Assembly (NCBI GenBank): GCA_004026145.2
Contig: CP034975.1
Coordinates: 26,532,013-26,596,012 of the forward strand
DNA from: Takifugu bimaculatus
Taxonomy: Eukaryota > Chordata > Actinopteri > Tetraodontiformes > Tetraodontidae
Reading direction: 5' to 3'
DNA length: 64,000 nt
Part shown: positions 43,027 to 55,411 of the stretch, one piece after another
Position numbering within the stretch: the stretch's first letter is position 1
How the letters are laid out: every line of letters begins with the position of its first letter
Translations under genes and position numbers: made by a program
Notes under the pieces: model-generated
Database searches by the model: none
What the model saw: the letters and a program-made list of their open reading frames with translations, nothing else
Told to the model about the DNA's origin: nothing

Positions 43027-44816
43027 TGTGGTGTGTGTGTGTGTGTGTGGCAGCAGAGATGGCTCCCCTGTGGCTGCCTGAGCTGTCAGAGAGCAGATAA
43101 GGAAAAGAGAGTCAGTCGAACCTGAGCACCTCGTTGTTGAGTCTTCTTCATGGACTCTATCAGATCATTTGGATGGATGGATGGATGGATGGATGGATGG
43201 ATGAATGGATGGATGGATGGATGATGGATGGATGATGGATGGATGGATGATGGATGGATGGATGGATGATTGATTGATGATGAATGGATGGATGGATGGA
43301 TGGATGATGGATGGATGGATGGATGGATGGATGGATGGATGATGGATGGATGATCGATGGATGGATGATGGATGGATGGATGGATGATTGATTGATGATG
43401 AATGGATGGATGGATGATGGATGGATGGATGGATGGATGGATGATGGATGGATGGATAATTGATGGATGATGAATGGATGGATGATTGATGGATGGATAA
43501 TGGATGGATGGATGATGGATGGATGGATAATTGATGGATGATGAATGGATGGATGGATGGATGGATGGATGGATGGATGGCTGATTGATGGATGGATAAC
43601 GGATGGACGGATGATGGATGGATGATGGATGGATGGATGGATGATGGATGGGATGGATGATGGATGATGGATGTGGATGATGGAGGATGTGATGGATGAT
43701 GGATGGATGGATTGTGGTGATGGATTGGCTGGATGGATGGATGATGATGGATGGCCTGGCTGCTGGCTGGTGATTGGCTGGCTGCTGGCTGTGGCTGGCT
43801 GCTGCATGGCTGGCTGCTGGCTGCCTGCTGGCTGGCTGGCTGCTGCTGGCTGCTTGCTGCTGGTCGTGCTCTGCGCTGGCTCGCTGCTGGCTGGCACTGG
43901 CTGGCTGGCTGCTGGCTGGCTGGGCTGGCTGGCTGGCTGCTGCTGGCTGCTGGCTGCTGGCGCTGGCTGCTGGCTGGCTGGCTGTGCTGCTGGCTGGCTT
44001 CATGGCGGGTCTGCTGGCGGTGCTGCTGCTGCTTGCTGCTGGATGGCTGCTGGAGGGATGATGGAGGGATGCTTGGCCATTGTGGGTCCAACTAAATGGA
44101 GTCAGGTTCCTCTCGTGGTTCCTGCTGGTTCCTCTTCTGTTAGAATCGTTGCCATGGAAACGGCGTGGGTGTGTCGTACTCAGCATTTGGGAAGAGAGAG
44201 TCAGATATCCGCCGGTTTCTCGGGGGGGTCGGTGTGAGTGACAGGAGGGGCTGAGCTGCCGGCCCAGCGCGCTGAGGGAGATCCACTCCCAACTGGGGGG
44301 ACGTGGCGTGATTAATGGCGCCAGCTGACCTTCCAGAGGCTTCGCCCTGTCTTTGGACCAGCAACATCTCATTGTTTGCCTCTTAGCTGCGACTTAGCAA
44401 CGGCGATAAAAGGAGGAGGAGGACATCAAAGAAAACGCTTTGAAGAAGAAAAGATTCTTAAAAAGAGGAGGTTTTGTCGCTCTCCTCCGCTGTCACGTCC
44501 CTCAGACTGCAGCTCCTGTCATTCTCCCCCGAACGTGGGCGACGCTCTCGCAGACGTGACATTTGAGTCACGACGCGTTCCGGCTCTGCCGAGTCCACAA
44601 ACTTTTATTTGCCGTTTCTTTGCTGTGTGCACGAAGGCGTAATTGGACGCGGGGTTGTGTTCCGGTCCCATCTGGTTCCTCAAGTTGGAAAGTTCAGCCT
44701 TTGATGGTTGAAGGTCAGGAGACGGCTCGGCCTGATGTCCTCTCCCGTCTCTGAAGGGAGGACGAGCAAGAGCGTGTTTCCAGATTGGGCTTGGCGTGCT
44801 GGGGTCTGGACCCGGT

Positions 44817-44864
<48 letters not shown>

Positions 44865-47800
44865 CATCGATGGAGTGGAGGCTGTGCGCCCTCACAGCCG
44901 GGTCATGTCGTAGTTGCACGTTCGGTTGTACTCGTCTTGATTTTCATTCATCTTTAAAGGTCCCCTCGACGTTTCCATGGAAAGAGGGTGAATGAAGCAG
45001 CTGGGATCGATTCCCAGTCGCTTATTTTCCTCATTTTCCCCTTTTTATTTGTACGTTATGTACGTTTGCGGCGTTCCCTTACGGCGTTCTCTGTGCATTC
45101 ACGTGATCCGTATGTCTTTAGAGTGAACGTTAATTAAAGTTCTTTCTTGACGGCACACGCGCACGTGCGCGCGCACCCGCAGACAAAGAGGAACATTTGT
45201 GTCAGGCTGTAATGGAGCCAGCAGAACCTGGATTACTGGGGAGTATTATTAGAACAGAGAGAACAAGAGTGGAAACATTAATCCTGAATATTGCGCTGCC
45301 CAGAGTGCAATTATCATCTGATCTTCTGGGCTTCACGGCCGCCATCTGAGCGTTCCGTCTCTTTGCTCCCCTCCTGATGTTCCTCCAGGATTCATTAAAG
45401 AATGAAACTGTTTTACTGGGACAGGTTTTGGACGGGCAGGAGCTCCGTCTGTTGGAGCTGCTCGCTGACAAATTGGGCTGGACGCTGCCAAAGCCGCCCG
45501 GCTCCTGCAACAGTTTCCTGTTGGAGCTTCACAGCAGGCATTTCCTTTCTAAATGAGCAGGACATCCCATATTCCGCTAGAAATATACATCATTTCATCC
45601 AGTACTGCGTTAGGACCACTTGACAGATGTGTTACTAGCTGATGTGGACCACAGCTGGAGCCCTGGCCTTCACCCTGAGCTCTGCCTATGAATCACCTCC
45701 TTCCTGATGCGACCGGGCAGCGTTCGCCAGCTCACCGCAGGGAGCCTCGGCCGGAGCATCGACCCGATGGGAAGAGTCGCGCTGGGCTGGAAGGAGGGCG
45801 AGACCCTTGCCGATTGGGAACGCAGCTTCAGGAGGATCCTGGGGGGACCTGACTGCTCCTCCAGCGCCGGTTGCCGAGCTGGTGCCCACTGATGTCACAC
45901 CAGATGTTTTCACACGTCCCGGAGGGACGCGCACCCATGACTGCGACGTCTTCTTGTAGTTCCTGCATCACAATGTGTTAATTCCTCCCATCTGCTGTGG
46001 TGAGTGGTTCTGTTGGCCGCAGTGCCCTTGGGCCACGGGCGACAATGGGACGAGAACCAAAACAGCCCCCCGCAGCCGCGAGGAGGAACGAGCGCGACTG
46101 CGGTTGCGGGCGAGATAAAAAATCGGATCCTAAGTTTGAAACTGTTTCGAGACGACGGCGTCTAATGAAGCCGCGCGCGGGGATTTTCCCGAAGACGGGC
46201 GCGTAATTGCAGCGTTGCTCGTTTAAAAATAGGCTTCGCTGGATGAAGCTCCACGTCTGTCTCCTGTCCGCTCAGTCTGGCTGTCACTGGATGGATTTAC
46301 AGGTCGGAGATGGGTAATTACAATCCCGCCACTCTCTTCTGGTATCCCAGAGTCCTCCAAGTGCTCCGCGTTGGGAAGTTCCCCCCACGGAGCCACGTTT
46401 TTGTCTTACGGTCCGCACGGCGGGAATGAGATCCGACCTTTAAGGTGTGAAGTTCCACGGCAAATGAAACGTTTGTTGCCTGTCCGTGTTCTCCGTCCGG
46501 TTCTTCCAGCTTCCAGCTCCGATCCGGAAGGGAATTCATCCTGTTTTAATCTTTAATCCCAGAAAAGAAAGTCATTTTCCCCCCCTGCCTCCTGTGGAGT
46601 GTCGAACAGTTTAGCTATGCTATATGCTATCCATCAGAGAACTTCAAACTTTGATTTTCTTCCATGTTTTGGGACATTTTGAGCAGGGTGAACCCTCTAA
46701 CCCGACGCTGTTGAGATTCCCTGCCAACGTTCCTGCCACTTCTTCTTCTTTTGTTTCCCTCTCTGCCTCTCATTTGAGTGGCTAATTGTTAGCTGTGCCC
46801 ACAGTGGAGATGAGAGAGATGCAGCATGATGACAGCAGAATTACTCCTGGGTACACAGAGACACTGGATAAATGACATATTTTAAGAGTTTCGGACGGAG
46901 CTGAATATGCGTCTCGTACATTTATTGCTAGGATTCAGATTCTGCACATTTGCCGACCGGAATAATTCAGGAAACATCGTATATGTGGGTCACGGGGTGG
47001 AAATGTGTTTGATGTTGCCGTGCATGTGGCGCCTCTGAGTACCTAACTCTCACCAGGCCCTCACACACACTCACACACACTCTCACACACACGCTTGCAC
47101 ACATGCATTCCATGTCTGAGCGCTCACTCTAAGTTTTTCCTCTCCACAGACAGCTGCTGTCTGGAGACTGAAAGCTGATCTAGAGGGGGAGTGGGGGGGG
47201 AGAGAGGGAGATTAATCCGATAGCTCCAACACGTGCTCTGTGTTTTAACATTTGCTCCCGCTCTGTCTCCAGAACACCGACTTTCCTTCTTCAGGAAGTC
47301 ATCTCCTGCAGCTTCCTTTGACCTCTGACCTCTTTGGTCAATCATCGTCTTGTGGGTATCGAGGATATTTCAGGATAGTGTGTAACAAATGGATGGTTTC
47401 CTGTAGCATCCAGAAGACCACACAGTCCGTCAGACTCTTCTTGATGGGCCAAACAAGACATCTGCACAACACTGTGTGTCTCTGATTACATGCTTGTTAA
47501 TGCTTTTAAGGGGGGCTCTGTATGCTAGCAATGTCTGGCATGAGGGGGCCAAGGAAACCTATAAATTCCATCTTCACTTGTCCGTAGTGTTTACATATTG
47601 TGTTTCATGTCATTTGGAAAATCTCAGTGATACTCTGTTGACAGTTTTCAGCAACAACTGCTCTGAGTTTATTAGCTATTTGCAGCTAAACTCTCCATTT
47701 TAGCTCCCTAGAAGGCATGCTGTCACGCCTCGTCTGGAGTTCATCTTTGGGAATTTTGTGGCTTTCTTAGGTCTGAAAATCCAGATTTATCTGTTAAACA

Positions 47801-48763
47801 GTGTTGGAGCCGAAGATTTAGTGTGGGATTCGGATATGCAGCGTTAAGAAGGTCCAAGCTGGGGTGTTAGCCAAGGTGGCTAACTGCTTGACTTTTCTGG
47901 AAAAGTCAAATGTTTTGGGTAGTTTAAACCAAACTTTTGTGGTTTAGACAAAGAATCGAAGTCACATGTTAGCATTTTTTCATTGACAGTTCTATTCTTT
48001 TCTTTCTCTTTTTAGCAAGATTTTTCAATGTATCACCAAAACGTGTAGCATAAAAGACCCATCAGATGACACATTAAAACATAAAACAAAAGAAACAAAG
48101 CAGTTACTGTATGAATTCAGGCAGGACGTAAACAAAACCCAAACGTGTGAGCAGCAAATTTGCCCTCATTGACCTCATCTGATTTATGGTGAGTCCAGAA
48201 ATCGCAACTTTGGAATAAATCACCTGGAAAATCCAATACACCAGTCGAGTGCCCCCCCGTTTCTGTCCTGCTTTTACCGAGATCAGTTTAATCCAGGGCT
48301 CCAATGCTAAGTGGTTCTGCTGTTCTTCTGGATGTGTGTTATGCTGAGTCAGCACCCTCCAGATGGCATCGCTCCATGTGGTTGGACCGAAGCGCCGATG
48401 ATGTCATCGCCACAAACTGAAGCCTTCATCTGATTGGCTCCCGCTGCATGACTCATTCGGTGCCGGTGGACGTGACGGAGAAACACACACACAAACACAC
48501 TCTCACACACGGTCTTCCTTAGTTGGTTTCCTCAGTAGGTGAGAAGAATTGTTTAGTAGCCTTGAAACCTCGCACGGAGGAAAGGCTCTTTGTTATTGTT
48601 GCTGAGTTCTGCAACGTTCCGTTAGCCAGCGGAACGACGGGAAGGCCGACGCTCCTGTTCCTCCTCCATCAGTAAATGTAGGAGAACAAGCGCCTCAGTG
48701 GAGAACACGTCATTTCCCGTGTGTGTGACCTGGGTGCGATGCCTGGCAAAGCTCCCTCTCAGT

Positions 48764-48801
<38 letters not shown>

Positions 48802-51081
48802 ATGTGTGGTGCATGGCCAGTGAGCGAGCAGAATGTGGTTTCTGCTGGTGGAGTGATGGATGTGGTTTTCCTCTGCAGAGGAAACTGGAGCTGAGGCCAT
48901 CTAAGAGTGTCTGTGCATGTGTGTGTATGCACACACATGTGTGTGTGTGATGGATTCATATAGGAAACATGCTCTCTCACTGCTGGATTAGGGAATACAT
49001 GGACGTTTGGTGTCAAAATAATGAGACAGGAATCAATTATTCACAAGTTTGTGATATGAGGGATGCTTAACATGGTACCGAGAGGCGGGTTGTTAGCGGG
49101 TCAGAGGTGCTGACGGTCGTCAGATTGGATCATTTAACCCAGACTGGGATGTTTCCAGACTCCGAAGGTGGATTTATGGTTGACATCAGAGCTGCTAATC
49201 TATAGCATCTGTGCAGGTTTGCATTTGCTGATTCAGCAGTTTCCCGATAGTTAAACTGTAATAACCTAAACTGTAATAACCTAAATTGTAATAACCTAAA
49301 TTGTAATAACTTAATGCAGAATCTTGTATAACTAATCTCTCTTCAGCTGGTCCTCTAGTAGCACATCAGACACAAACGTGCTAACCCTAACCCGCTGAGA
49401 TGCGTGTCCACATCTGTGAAGGGACAGAGGTCGGTGCTCTCCTCCTTACATCAGCACGTGAACAGAGTTGTCAGGCTTTTGCTAATGACCAGGGGTGTGC
49501 ACGGGTACACGTGCACATCGGGATGTGACAGAAGGGCCTGTGAATGTCCCAGGCTCAAAGCAAATTCCATCCCGGATGTATCTGGTTTTATTACGGCCTT
49601 CAGGTAATTACAGACTAATCCACAGCACCTCTTCCAATGTGGGCTTTAACCCTGCAACCATGAGCTTAACGACCCTAACATCAAAATTACTGGGCGTTTT
49701 AACTCGCCGCTACGCCCCTTTAAAACTTTCCTTTGGCGACGTTGACAGTACGAGCGGCGGCATCAATGGCGGCGTCTGACGTCACCACATCCGCGTTGGG
49801 AACGATCAGCAAACCAACAAGAGCGGGAAAAAGGTCGGATCTCACGGAGGAGAAAAAAAAGGATGGTTGTCGTCTCTGCTCAGCTGTTAGTTCGCTGCTC
49901 AACTTCCTGGGCGGCTCGGTGACGTGGGAGCGTTAGCCCGCCGTTCACGCCGCGGGTTCTTTGAAAGGGAATTAGGAGTTCCGCAGGACTAAACCCGGAC
50001 CGCAGCAGATTATCCCGCTCAAGCGGCTGAAAAAGGAAACAATCAAAGCGTCTCCCTGGCGGCGCCGTTGGACATTTAAATCAGGGAAATTAGTGAGAAG
50101 TACAGCAGCTTTGATCCCTTTGATGCTTTTGTCTCCAGTGGGGATGCCCACCGTGGGAGAGGGGCCTGTGGTCGTGGTCCAGCTGATCCAGCTGATCCCG
50201 TCTCTGCTCCGCGTTGATCCACAGCCTCTTTTGTTGCTGGTTGGTCGTCGGTAAACGATAAGGGCGCCGTTGCCGTGGACCCCGGGTCTGGCCTGGCGTG
50301 ATATGAGCAGGGTAATGAGACGCACAGCTGACGCACGGTGACACGAAGAGGCGACAAGTGTCCCTTTGATGGAGCTGGTGAGCGCCGCCGCGACCGCCGC
50401 CGGCTGATGGGTGGACCATAATTTAATCCACCGGTGGTTTGCAGGATCCCGTCCTTGGATTCTTCGGTCCTGTAAGATGAGCAGCATCAAATCTGACAGA
50501 TACAGGCCGTCTCCCCGCCGACGCGCCCGCCCCGCACAGGACGGTTGTCAGGGCGGCTGTTGCTATGGTGCAGACGGCCTCACCTGCTCCCTCTAACCTC
50601 TCTCCGCGCGTGAATGAATCCACCCCACTGCATCATGGGTAAATCTCGGCCCAGCAGTTCCTCCTGTAAGGCGGAGACGTCCTGTGTCCCGGGTCGTGAC
50701 CGCCTTGTGGAGTGTTTATGTTGACGGCTGCGGAAGGGTGGAATGTTGACCTTTAACCCGGACATGTCAGCTGACCTCCAGCACTCACCGGGTCTGCGTT
50801 CACGTGAACGTGGGCGTCTGCGACCCTGGAGTTCCGCGCAAGAATAGACGCAGATAAAATGCCTCGCGGACACCGACACACATGTGCGTCGCCCCGCCCC
50901 CGACAGTTGCATCACTTCCTGGCGAGGTGACCTTGCTATGACAAAAGAGGCGGATGTGGCGGCACATTTATAGTGCAGAGTTTGAGGTTTAGTGGTCGTT
51001 ACGGTGTTGGAATCAATGCTCCTCACGGCCATATTATTGGATGCAGTTGTTACTGAAGGAAATGGGATCCTTCACCCCCCC

Positions 51082-51133
<52 letters not shown>

Positions 51134-52290
51134 GTGAAATTGTTCTATACTGAACCCAAAATTGCTCCTAATTCTGCACTTCAGATGTAGAACCGGTTCT
51201 CCATAGTGATGAGGTGACGACATCCTTCAAATGTGAGGGGTTAAGTGGTGGAGATGACGGGAAGCCGCTATATAAATACGCCGTTTCCTCGGACTGTCAG
51301 TCTTTATTTTTTCTGCGGCGGCGATTACCAGAACCCCCCCCATCTGAAATGCCATGTCGACCGGAGCCTGCTTTATATTCCGGTTTCCTTTTATTGTTTA
51401 TTAACAAAGTAACAGTCCTGTTGCTAGTTTTCCCGTTAGCCTCCAGGCCGCGACCCGTCCCGGCTCCAGTCTTCCCAGCGCATGTGTTGACTGAGGCAGG
51501 CGTAATTTGAATTTATTACTTTCATCCTCACTAACATGTAAATGAGACCACAGACTGTCTGTCATTCACGGTCGTTAGTACCTTATTCAACCGGTTGGTT
51601 TTTATGCTAACAAGCTGCTCCTGAATGACAAGCAGAACCGGCTGTTTCCAGCGGTTGCATAGCAACAGTTGCGGAGTCTGAAGGTGGCGAATAATTTGGA
51701 TTATTTATTATTTTTTCAGGAGTTTCTCATGGATTGTTTTGGTAGCGTTGTCATGAATAAGTAACCACATGGCAAAACAGCTTTAATTTAAATCATTCAT
51801 TCTTTTGAGTGGTGATATTTAGCTTGAGCAGGATTCTTCATTCCAACAATGGCTGTGCAGACACTGAAAGAGTCTGAGGGTGTGCGTGAAACAGGGACGA
51901 CCTCCTGCAGGTACCTTCAGCTGTAACTAACTGCCCCTTAAATATAATGGCTAAATGCACCGAGGACGTGGGTTGCTGTCTTGAGTCGTCCTAATCAGCG
52001 CTGATGCAGAGCAGATGCCCCTCTCAGTTTCTGGCTGGCGTCCTCATCAGTGGAAACACAGCACTCTTTGGGCAAAATGCTATAGATTTACATTCATTTC
52101 CTTCAGACATATGCAAAACTCCAACCGCTGCTTCCACAGCCCGCCCCGACCTCCCAACCCCAAGAAAAAAAAAAAAAAAAAAAGTAAAAACAAAAAAAAG
52201 AAAAAAAAAAAAAAATCAAAAAAAAAAAAAAAAAAAAATAAAAAAAAAAAAAAAAAAAAACAAAAAAAAAAAAAAAAAAAAAAAACCCCC

Positions 52291-52330
<40 letters not shown>

Positions 52331-52486
52331 TTAACCTTAGACCCAGAAAAACTGCTGTTTTGTAATTGCGGGTTCATCTTTGGACCCCAGCTGCAGTAAA
52401 ACCGTCCCCAGAGAAGCGGATTTGATCACAAAACTGTGCTCCGTACCCAGAGGAGGCGCACGGCACTGTCAAGAATCCTCGGCAGC

Positions 52487-52522
<36 letters not shown>

Positions 52523-55086
52523 CTGAAGTCATAAAGCCTGTGGAGTGTGTTGATTGTTTTTAATGGCCACAGGTTAGTCAGTCATCTGTGTTTTAACAGC
52601 CATATGCTACTGTAATCACTACTGTTACAAACATGGGCTAATATGTGCATGTGGTGAGCGCCTCTGATGGTGAAAAGCACATGCTGCAATTCAGCGTGTG
52701 TGTAGTGTGGTTTGTGTGTGTGTGTGTTACAAAGACAGAGATGAAGAAGTAGAGGCAACAGTTCCTGCTGTCTGTCCTTTCCCTTCCCTGTGGGAGCTCA
52801 CGGAGGCGCCGCCGTTGCTGCGTTCTCTATTTAATCTTAATACAACTGCTCTGCTTTCTTGAGATCACAAGAGCAAGAAATGAAAACGTGAAACGTCCAC
52901 CAGAGCGGTGTGGAGTAGCTGCTGGCGTCCCGTCTGTAATGCAAATCCAGTGAAGCCAGAAAGGAGGCTAATTTGCTGAATGCCACCACTTCACAGCTAC
53001 AGGCGTAGCGTCATTTAACCTGTGATGCCGCAGTGCATCAGAAAACAAAGATCTGCCTCCTTTAAGTCAGCCACTAACATCCCATAACATCAAACAACAG
53101 AGGTGAGGTTATCTTCAGTCCACTACAGATCAGCCACTATTGATGAAATATTTAAACATCAGGCTAGGAGCAGCTTTCAGCTTCATGAGCTTTGCTTTAA
53201 ACTTTGCTAACCTTTATTTTGGGTCATTTGCATGCGTTTGCTTGACTCCATGACTTCAACCGCAGCAGCAAACTACAGGCCTGTAAATTCCTGCTCTCGT
53301 CCCTGCTGTAAATACTGCTCCTGTCTTGTGGTGTCTACCTTCACTTTATTGAGTCTGTGTTGGCTAACGTGGACAAACCCGGTTGTTATCGAAGCAACGC
53401 GGCCTCAGAGGGCCGTCGCATCCCATATCCTGTAGTTTTATTGATCTAACATTCATGCAGACGAGGGGCTTTATCTGTGGAGCCCACCTGTGGTGGCAGT
53501 TTATTTACTCTGGTTTTGTTTGGGAATGCGCTCGGGGAAAGTGCCCGTATCATGTGGTGGTGGTGCAAGACTCAGGGTTTAATACCTGACTGCACAAAAG
53601 ACAAAGCAACATCCACATCCTGTCGAGCCCAAGATAAAAATGTACATCCGGAAGTCCATATTTCTATCCCCAGTTTTTCGACGCGTCCTTCGGCATTCTA
53701 ATCTCCCCTCTCTAATCCTGATTAGGGGACGGTTCTGCAGAATAAACTGCACTCTGCAATGTCTTAACAAGGACATTGTTGTTGGTGCATCTGCGGAGAC
53801 GAGACTGACAGCTTCCTGTGAGACCTGGGATGGAAAAGAAACTGTATTCTGTCAACATTAATGGACACCGTCTCCCTCGCTGTCTCTCCTCTGCCTGAGA
53901 CTGGAGATATTCTGCTGCTCGTGCTCGTCTCCCCGAAACACAAGCTGTTGTTCTATGCAAATGATAGAGATTTTAATACTGAATCTCCACCGTCTGCCCT
54001 TCTATCTGCCCACAGAGGAACGTTGTGTAACCGTCTTTGAAGGAACCGCAGACGGTGGATGAGGCCGCTTGTGGTTCTTCTGCATCCATTCATTAGCATT
54101 ACAACAGATAGTGTTCCTAAATAAATGCTAGGCTGCAGTTTTCTGAGCGATGTGACATGATTATACAATCTTTTTTAAAGGTGTGGCATAAACGTCAACA
54201 CGAACGTCCCGAAAACTGTCTTTGTTGACACCAACAAGTGTGAATATCAATGAAAGTGAGCTGTCCTGACATGAAAACCCGAGAAAAATGGGCTGGAAAA
54301 TGTGGCTCCTGATGCGTCCGCTTTAGTCGTGTGGCACACATAATGCTGGATGTGGCTGAGTGACTCGCCCCAGAGCATCGTTCCCACCCCGGCACCACCG
54401 AGGGGGCATTTGTTGTTACCCAATTACACCTGGAGGGTAAACCTGGTGGGAGTTGTGTTGTTTCTGTTTCCCCTCGTAGCTACAAAAGGGTTTGTGTTGA
54501 CGTCAGTGCTTAAAAACATCTTTATTGCCAACTTAGCTTTCCCAGTGTGGAATGTTTCTTGCTTGTGTGTGTGCACGTGCATGCGTGTGTGTGTGTGTGT
54601 GTGTGTGAGGGACAGCGTAACACATGCACACGTACGCAGCAGGGCACGGACATTTGGGGCCTGCTTTCTGCTGAGAGCGCGAGAGGGAGAGATTCATAAC
54701 ATGACAGACGGAAGAACGAAGAACAGATGAACCGAGAGGGAAAGAAAAAGACCGCGAGTAAAGGAATGGGCCCGCAAAGATATGAGAAGATTATGGGATG
54801 GAGGAATTAATATAAAGTGGTTTTGTTGTACTTCACTGGTGAAGATTTCTGCCTCTGTTTACTTTCCTTGCTTCTGAACGGGTTTAAAATGCAGAAATCT
54901 GCAATGATGGCGTGTGTGTGTGGTGTGTTACCTCTGTGTGTGTTGGAATGTTGATCTGATAATGGATTAATTCAGAAAGCTCTGCTCATTTTTCCCCCCT
55001 CTCTTCGCAGGTCACTGAGGACGGAGGGCATCAAGGCATCTGACGTTCTTCCTGTCCTGAAGGAGAAAAGTCGCCTTGTGTGTCAG
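34236..55086 (+). CDS. kalrn: Kalirin, 5' end: coding exons 1 and 2 (rest outside or lost in gap)
   Basis: Kalirin is a large neuronal Rho-family guanine nucleotide exchange factor with an N-terminal SEC14 lipid-binding domain, spectrin repeats and DH-PH units. It acts at synapses and in axon growth. Two exons are visible: 34236-34302 and 55011-55086, separated by a 20.7-kb intron. Exon 1 begins MNPAEAAEEA and ends DAFYKT, matching the MNPPEG...DAFFRT first exon of mammalian kalirin. Exon 2 should read GIKASDVLPVLKEKVAFVSG, the entrance to the SEC14 domain; human kalirin has GLKASDVLPILKEKVAFVSG. The VAFVSG ending favours KALRN over TRIO, which has VAYLSG. The exon 2 copy at 55011 is frameshifted by small indels, whereas an intact copy sits inverted at 55633-55707. 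Exon 3 onward is not in the window. Confidence 0.82.
37677..37793. repeat. GC-rich minisatellite (AAAGGGGGGCGTGTGT-type units)
   Basis: Six to seven units of 15-18 bases, each with a G run of five or six; five of them carry the word GCGTG. It lies in kalrn intron 1. Confidence 0.85.
38241..38306. repeat. Interrupted (CA)n microsatellite
   Basis: CA units broken by CCCA and CCAA interruptions in kalrn intron 1. Confidence 0.85.
40261..40332. repeat. 14-bp minisatellite (CATCATTCCAGGTC)
   Basis: Five almost perfect tandem copies in kalrn intron 1. Confidence 0.9.
41679..41734. repeat. (GT)n microsatellite
   Basis: 28 GT units without interruption. Further (GT)n runs lie at 42148-42177, 42987-43049 (interrupted) and 44819-44863. 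Confidence 0.95.
43171..44072. repeat. GGAT/GGCT satellite in kalrn intron 1
   Basis: About 570 bases of GGAT with ATGG/GATT variants, changing at about 43740 to GGCT and GCTGCTGGCT units. It has the same order (GGAT then GGCT) and strand as the satellite in ahr1 intron 10, but no LINE sequence is seen beside it. The 428-codon His/Pro/Ser frame on the minus strand is a repeat artefact. Confidence 0.93.
49252..49311. repeat. 15-bp minisatellite (CTGTAATAACCTAAA), four copies
   Basis: Four tandem copies here; the matching place in the right arm (about 61225-61271) has three. The copy difference is useful for telling the arms apart. Confidence 0.88.
51084..51131. repeat. (AC)n microsatellite in the left arm
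   Basis: About 24 AC units; the mirrored (TG)n in the right arm at about 59429-59456 has about 14. Confidence 0.92.
52162..52330. repeat. Long poly-A then poly-C tract, left arm only
   Basis: About 124 bases of nearly pure A broken by single T, G or C, then about 45 bases of nearly pure C. The right arm has at the same place only a short mixed G-rich stretch (about 58400-58426). Such a tract is hard to sequence and is probably a consensus artefact or an unstable expansion. Confidence 0.9.
52489..52519. repeat. (GAT)n microsatellite, left arm
   Basis: About ten GAT units; the mirror (CAT)n is at about 58217-58248. Confidence 0.9.
55011..55086 (+). pseudogene. kalrn: kalrn exon 2, correctly oriented copy, frameshifted
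   Basis: It follows a good polypyrimidine tract and AG at 55009-55010 and ends at GTGAGA. Against the other copy it lacks one G at the acceptor junction, has an extra A in GAGAAAAG, and reads CCTTGTGTGTC instead of CCTTTGTGTC. Net length is 76 instead of 75, so the exon cannot be read. The strand and order relative to exon 1 are right, so this is most likely the real exon damaged by low-quality sequence at a contig end, not a true pseudogene. Confidence 0.8.
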
Positions 55087-55311
55087 GTGAGAGTTTGTGC
55101 TGTTTTTAAACCACCCAAAGGTTCCATTCGTGCAGATCAGAAGCCTACTTAATGCTTATATTTTCAGTTCAGCAGCAACTAAGTTACAGAGAAGGTTCTA
55201 GCTGTGCAGGTTATCATAAAAGCCACGTTGGAGGTCCTCTGTCTGAGCTGAAGGAGCTGGAGGGCACCTCTGTTGTGTGATGAAACCCCCAGTCTCTGGA
55301 CACAAATGTGC

Positions 55312-55411
55312 NNNNNNNNNNNNNNNNNNNNNNNNNNNNNNNNNNNNNNNNNNNNNNNNNNNNNNNNNNNNNNNNNNNNNNNNNNNNNNNNNNNNNNNNN
55401 NNNNNNNNNNN
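55312..55411. other. Assembly gap of exactly 100 N
   Basis: A run of 100 N, the usual placeholder for a gap of unknown size. The sequences touching both edges are reverse complements of each other, so the symmetry centre lies inside the gap. Confidence 0.99.

Larger units (their letters stand above)
34303..46527. other. kalrn: kalrn intron 1, part outside the inverted repeat
   Basis: About 12.2 kb with no recognised exon. It contains several microsatellites and minisatellites (listed), a 16-base poly-C near 36857-36874 and CpG-rich patches near 40.4-40.9 and 46.0-46.2 kb. Open frames here lack family resemblance. Confidence 0.55.
46528..55311 (+). repeat. Left arm of giant inverted repeat
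   Basis: 8784 bases that recur in reverse complement as 55412-64000. Matched anchors: 46528 pairs with 64000; kalrn exon 2 at 55011-55086 pairs with 55633-55707; gap edges 55311 and 55412 pair directly. The left limit is set only by the end of the window on the other arm. The left arm is about 195 bases longer, mainly because of an A/C tract at 52162-52330. The many small open frames appear mirrored in the other arm simply because the DNA is duplicated. Confidence 0.95.

Noticed and set aside
43086..44372. 428-codon minus-strand frame and companions
   Set aside because: Same cause: translation of the GGAT/GGCT satellite in kalrn intron 1.
49972..50490. 172-codon frame mirrored at 60049-60567, apparently conserved in both arms
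   Set aside because: The two places are copies of the same DNA through the inverted repeat, so similarity is not evidence of selection; no family resemblance and it lies in an intron.
52080..52399. Lys-rich and Phe-rich frames of 70-131 codons
   Set aside because: Translation of the poly-A/poly-C tract.
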